From positions 1 through 16,165 of the forward strand of contig JALHJD010000035.1 in NCBI GenBank assembly GCA_022837185.1: DNA of 16,165 bases, given 5' to 3'. Both the position numbers and the translations under genes were made by a program. This DNA is from Desulfobacteraceae bacterium (GTDB taxonomy: Bacteria; Desulfobacterota; Desulfobulbia; Desulfobulbales; Desulfobulbaceae). The stretch's first letter is position 1, and each line of letters begins with the position of its first letter. This document shows, in pieces, positions 13,904 to 16,165 of the stretch. Below the pieces are notes generated by a model, which ran no database searches, was not told where the DNA came from, and saw only the letters and a list, made by a program, of their open reading frames with translations.

Positions 13904-14825
13904 GGGGCCTCTCATTCCCGGCCGCCTGAAAAAAGGCGGGTGCATCGGCCTCTTTTCCCCGGCCGGGCCGGTCCGCGACCGGGAAAAAGTCCATGCCGGC
14001 GTCCACCTGCTCCACGAACTCGGATTCAGGACCAAGCAGCTCAATCTTTCCGCCCCGGCGCAGGACTACCTTGCCGCTGACGACCGGACAAGGATCGATG
14101 AGTTCCACGCCCTGTGGGCCGACGAAGAAACCGACGCCCTCATGGCCGTGCGGGGGGGATACGGCTGTCTGAGAATACTGAAGGATATCCGCCTTGACCT
14201 TGTCCGTCATCGACCGAAAATTCTGATCGGTTTCAGTGACGTGACGGCGCTGCTCAACCTGGTCAGCGAACAGGGAGGTCTGGTCGCCGTGCACGGCCCG
14301 GTCGTATCCTCTCTCGCCGATGGCGATCCTGACTCGATCCGGGCTCTGGCCGCCCTGCTCTCCGGCGGATTGGCCGAATACAATCTCCGGGGGCGGATCG
14401 AGATTCTGCGCGCCGGCAAGGCAAGCGGCACCCTGAAGGGCGGCAACCTGACGACCCTTATTCACCTCCTCGGCACCCCCTGGGAAATATCCTTTGCCAA
14501 CGCCCTGCTGGTGCTGGAAGACACCGGAGAGCAGATGTACAAAATCGACAGAATGCTCACCCAGTTGTATTACGGCGGCAAACTCGACAACCTGGCGGGA
14601 ATTATCCTGGGATCATTTGACCATGGCCTTGATGCGGTTGAACGTCTTCGCCTCGAGGAACGGATCTGGCATCGGGTCCTGGAAATAACCGATGAATTCG
14701 GCTATCCTGTCTGGGGCAATTTTCCCGTGGGGCACCGTCATCCCAATTACCCCCTCCTCATAGGGGCATCGGCAACCATGGACAGCGGCTCCGGCAGGCT
14801 GCTGTTCCACGATATGCTAAAATAA
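13893..14825 (+). CDS. ldcA: LD-carboxypeptidase (LdcA/MccF family, peptidase S66)
   Basis: S66 enzymes are cytoplasmic serine peptidases that remove the terminal D-alanine from recycled murein tetrapeptide; MccF relatives cleave microcin-type conjugates. The 310-residue protein has the complete triad: Ser115 in LIGFSDVTALL (nucleophile elbow), Glu209 in LVLEDTGE, and His281 in PVGHRHPN. Other hallmarks are MAVRGGYGC (84-92), AVHGPVV (132-138) and LKGGNLTTL (181-189). No signal peptide is seen. It starts 11 bp inside coaX with no clear ribosome site, so its translation probably depends on coaX. Murein recycling is the likeliest role; MccF-like detoxification cannot be ruled out. Confidence 0.94.
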   Translation: MHGKGPLIPGRLKKGGCIGLFSPAGPVRDREKVHAGVHLLHELGFRTKQLNLSAPAQDYLAADDRTRIDEFHALWADEETDALMAVRGGYGCLRILKDIRLDLVRHRPKILIGFSDVTALLNLVSEQGGLVAVHGPVVSSLADGDPDSIRALAALLSGGLAEYNLRGRIEILRAGKASGTLKGGNLTTLIHLLGTPWEISFANALLVLEDTGEQMYKIDRMLTQLYYGGKLDNLAGIILGSFDHGLDAVERLRLEERIWHRVLEITDEFGYPVWGNFPVGHRHPNYPLLIGASATMDSGSGRLLFHDMLK

Positions 14826-14854
14826 AACCCAGTAAATTGAGAAGATAACAGACA

Positions 14855-15508
14855 ATGTTCAAGCGATACCTTTACACGTTCCTGGGCATTCTGTCCCTGC
14901 TGGGAGTGTATTGGCTTGCCCTGCTGCCTGTCCTTGCCGTCAGGACCGGCCTGGAAGCGAAACAGTATGTCATTGCCCTGATCATCTGGGGGGTTCTGGC
15001 CGCTGTTTTTCTTATTCCGGCCCTGGCCGCCATCATCAAGAGTGTCTGGTTTTTCCGGGGAAGCGGAGAACCGGCAGTTTTGGACCTGCTGCAGGCCGTT
15101 CTGCTGAAGGTGAACGATATCGACGCTCCGGTCACGGTCCGCGTCCAGGGAAAAAAGCTGGTCTGCACCTGGCGCTGCCATGAACCGCACTGGTGTGAAA
15201 GGCTGGAAAAAAGCGGAATGCGGCGGCTCTATGAATTGTGGCTGCGATTTGACAACAGCACGAAAACAGTCATCATGACCGACAGGTACAGATCAATCAA
15301 CTGGGATCTGAGCCCTGTTTCGGTCAAGACGGGCTGGCTGTCCTGGAGCAGACCGTTTTTCAAGGTTCAGACCGGCGAACAATGGGGCATGGAAAATTAC
15401 GAGGATGGTGTTCCGGACGAGTACACCTTCAGTCCCAACGAGATCAAATCCCCGGTCATGAATACAATTCTCAAAAACGGCTGGAACGTCAGGTTCAGTC
15501 TTTTTTAG
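14855..15508 (+). CDS. Membrane protein of unknown function with two N-terminal helices
   Basis: A 217-residue protein not recognised as any named family. Two hydrophobic segments at about 7-29 and 38-64 form a probable helical hairpin, followed by a soluble domain (about 70-217) that should face the cytoplasm if the basic N-terminus is inside. The soluble part is rich in Trp and aromatic residues and holds three cysteines (104, 108, 114) around TWRCHEPHWC. It begins 29 bp after the LD-carboxypeptidase gene with a weak GAGAAG-type ribosome site. A kinase-like gene follows 131 bp downstream on the same strand. Coding character and placement make it a real gene. Confidence 0.8.
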   Translation: MFKRYLYTFLGILSLLGVYWLALLPVLAVRTGLEAKQYVIALIIWGVLAAVFLIPALAAIIKSVWFFRGSGEPAVLDLLQAVLLKVNDIDAPVTVRVQGKKLVCTWRCHEPHWCERLEKSGMRRLYELWLRFDNSTKTVIMTDRYRSINWDLSPVSVKTGWLSWSRPFFKVQTGEQWGMENYEDGVPDEYTFSPNEIKSPVMNTILKNGWNVRFSLF

Positions 15509-15583
15509 CTCCGCCCCGCTCCGGCGGCACATGGTCAGCATCCGTCCGCCTTTCCGCCGCCGGCCGGGCCTTTCGTTTTTTGG

Positions 15584-15622
15584 AAAAAATATTTTTTACT
15601 TCCCGGATCCCCGTTATACAAT
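15584..15622 (+). promoter_or_regulatory. AT-rich palindrome and possible promoter before the kinase-like gene
   Basis: A6-T-A-T6 at 15584-15597 is a perfect 14-bp palindrome of the kind that bends DNA. TTTACT (15595-15600) and TACAAT (15617-15622) are separated by 16 bp and could form a promoter starting near 15629, though that leaves only about 11 nt of leader. The remainder of the 131-bp gap is GC-rich with no clear terminator. Confidence 0.25.
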
Positions 15623-15639
15623 ATACATAAAGGAAAGCC

Positions 15640-16165
15640 GTGAACGAGACGACCATATCCAAGGAAGAAGTCAAGGCACTACTGGCCCGCCGGGTCGGCA
15701 TTGATGGAGTGCCCGAGAATTTCAAGGTGATTACCGACACCAGCGATTTCTTTCGGGTGGAATATGATGACGTTCTGGTTCTCGGCGACACGCTGTACTG
15801 GGTCAAACGGTACGAAAAAGAGGGACGGTTCGGCCTCGACGATGAACCCAAGTTCTGGGTGCGGCGGGCCGTTGACCTTGAAGACGGGTCGACCAAGATC
15901 ATCAAACTGGTCTTTCACGAGCAGTTTGATACCAAGATCGCCGGCGTGTCGGTCAAATGCTTCCGCAGTCCCCGCAAGGAAGCCCGCATCCTCGACCTGG
16001 TCGCCGACCACCCCAATTTCATGCACGGCCGCTGGGTCAACGACAGCGCCGGCAACAATGTCCGCATCCTGGAATTCATCCAGGGTCCCAGGCTTGATAA
16101 TATCATACAGAAACACACAGGCACCCACGAGGAGTATTTCCACAATCAATTTCCCGCCGTATTCG
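15640..16165 (+). CDS. Protein-kinase-like protein, N-terminal part (truncated by window edge)
   Basis: The first 175 residues of a protein continuing past the right edge. The start is GTG at 15640 with AAAGGAAAG just upstream. The pattern suggests the N-lobe of a protein-kinase-like fold: beta strands around LGDTLYWVKRY (48-58), a candidate ATP-binding Lys89 in KIIKLVF, a helix with Glu114 in RKEARILDLVADHPNFM as salt-bridge partner, and a hinge-like VRILEFIQGPRLDNII (141-156). The ATP-contacting Gly-rich loop is not obvious. The C-lobe catalytic motifs (HRD, DFG) lie outside the window, so activity cannot be judged. The protein could be a Ser/Thr kinase, an LPS-kinase relative or a pseudokinase. 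Confidence 0.75.
   Translation, partial: MNETTISKEEVKALLARRVGIDGVPENFKVITDTSDFFRVEYDDVLVLGDTLYWVKRYEKEGRFGLDDEPKFWVRRAVDLEDGSTKIIKLVFHEQFDTKIAGVSVKCFRSPRKEARILDLVADHPNFMHGRWVNDSAGNNVRILEFIQGPRLDNIIQKHTGTHEEYFHNQFPAVF

Noticed and set aside
1..16165. Mobile elements, CRISPR arrays, tRNAs, rRNAs, defence or toxin-antitoxin systems
   Set aside because: No transposase, integrase, regularly spaced repeats, RNA-gene signatures or matching protein motifs were seen on either strand.

Overview
The window looks like ordinary chromosome of a GC-rich, Gram-negative, strictly anaerobic bacterium, most likely a sulfate-reducer-type Desulfobacterota (Desulfobulbales-like). This placement is an inference. 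It rests on a nickel carbon monoxide dehydrogenase next to folD (Wood-Ljungdahl C1 metabolism), an LptF-type lipopolysaccharide permease (so an outer membrane is present), and the general character of the proteins. No mobile element, phage module, CRISPR array, tRNA or rRNA was seen. Long open frames opposite the real genes are by-products of GC-rich codon use.

Left end (1-2041, minus strand): folD is followed by the N-terminal 355 residues of a CooS/AcsA carbon monoxide dehydrogenase that runs off the left edge. FolD interconverts methylene-, methenyl- and formyl-tetrahydrofolate on the methyl branch; CODH supplies or oxidises CO on the carbonyl branch. The AT-rich region upstream of folD is unusually dense in symmetrical elements: a 23-bp inverted repeat, two direct repeats 22 bp apart, and a 14-bp perfect palindrome.

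Second block (2498-3711): a small SleB/CwlJ-type cell-wall hydrolase with a structured leader converges on, and overlaps by 13 bp, a family-2 glycosyltransferase.

Third block (3990-8547, plus strand): ribonuclease G, a membrane-anchored M23 endopeptidase-like protein, and an LptF/LptG-family permease. The permease carries an extra C-terminal cysteine-rich domain resembling the zinc-binding module of Ada.

Fourth block (8631-10057, minus strand): a lipoprotein with a PA14 domain, followed by a Mut7-C protein (ubiquitin-like fold plus PIN-like RNase and zinc ribbon). Plus strand from 10345: bifunctional NAD(P)H-hydrate repair enzyme, overlapping by 4 bp a two-CBS-domain protein that may sense adenylates.

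Right part (12437-16165): minus-strand cutA with a 69-residue four-CxxC protein; plus-strand coaX (type III pantothenate kinase) overlapping an LD-carboxypeptidase; an unrecognised two-helix membrane protein; and the N-terminal part of a protein-kinase-like protein cut by the right edge.

I did not find a clear new multi-gene system. The best leads are the LptF-Ada-like fusion, the regulatory cluster upstream of folD, the possible two-state leader of the cell-wall hydrolase gene, and the small CxxC protein coupled to CutA.
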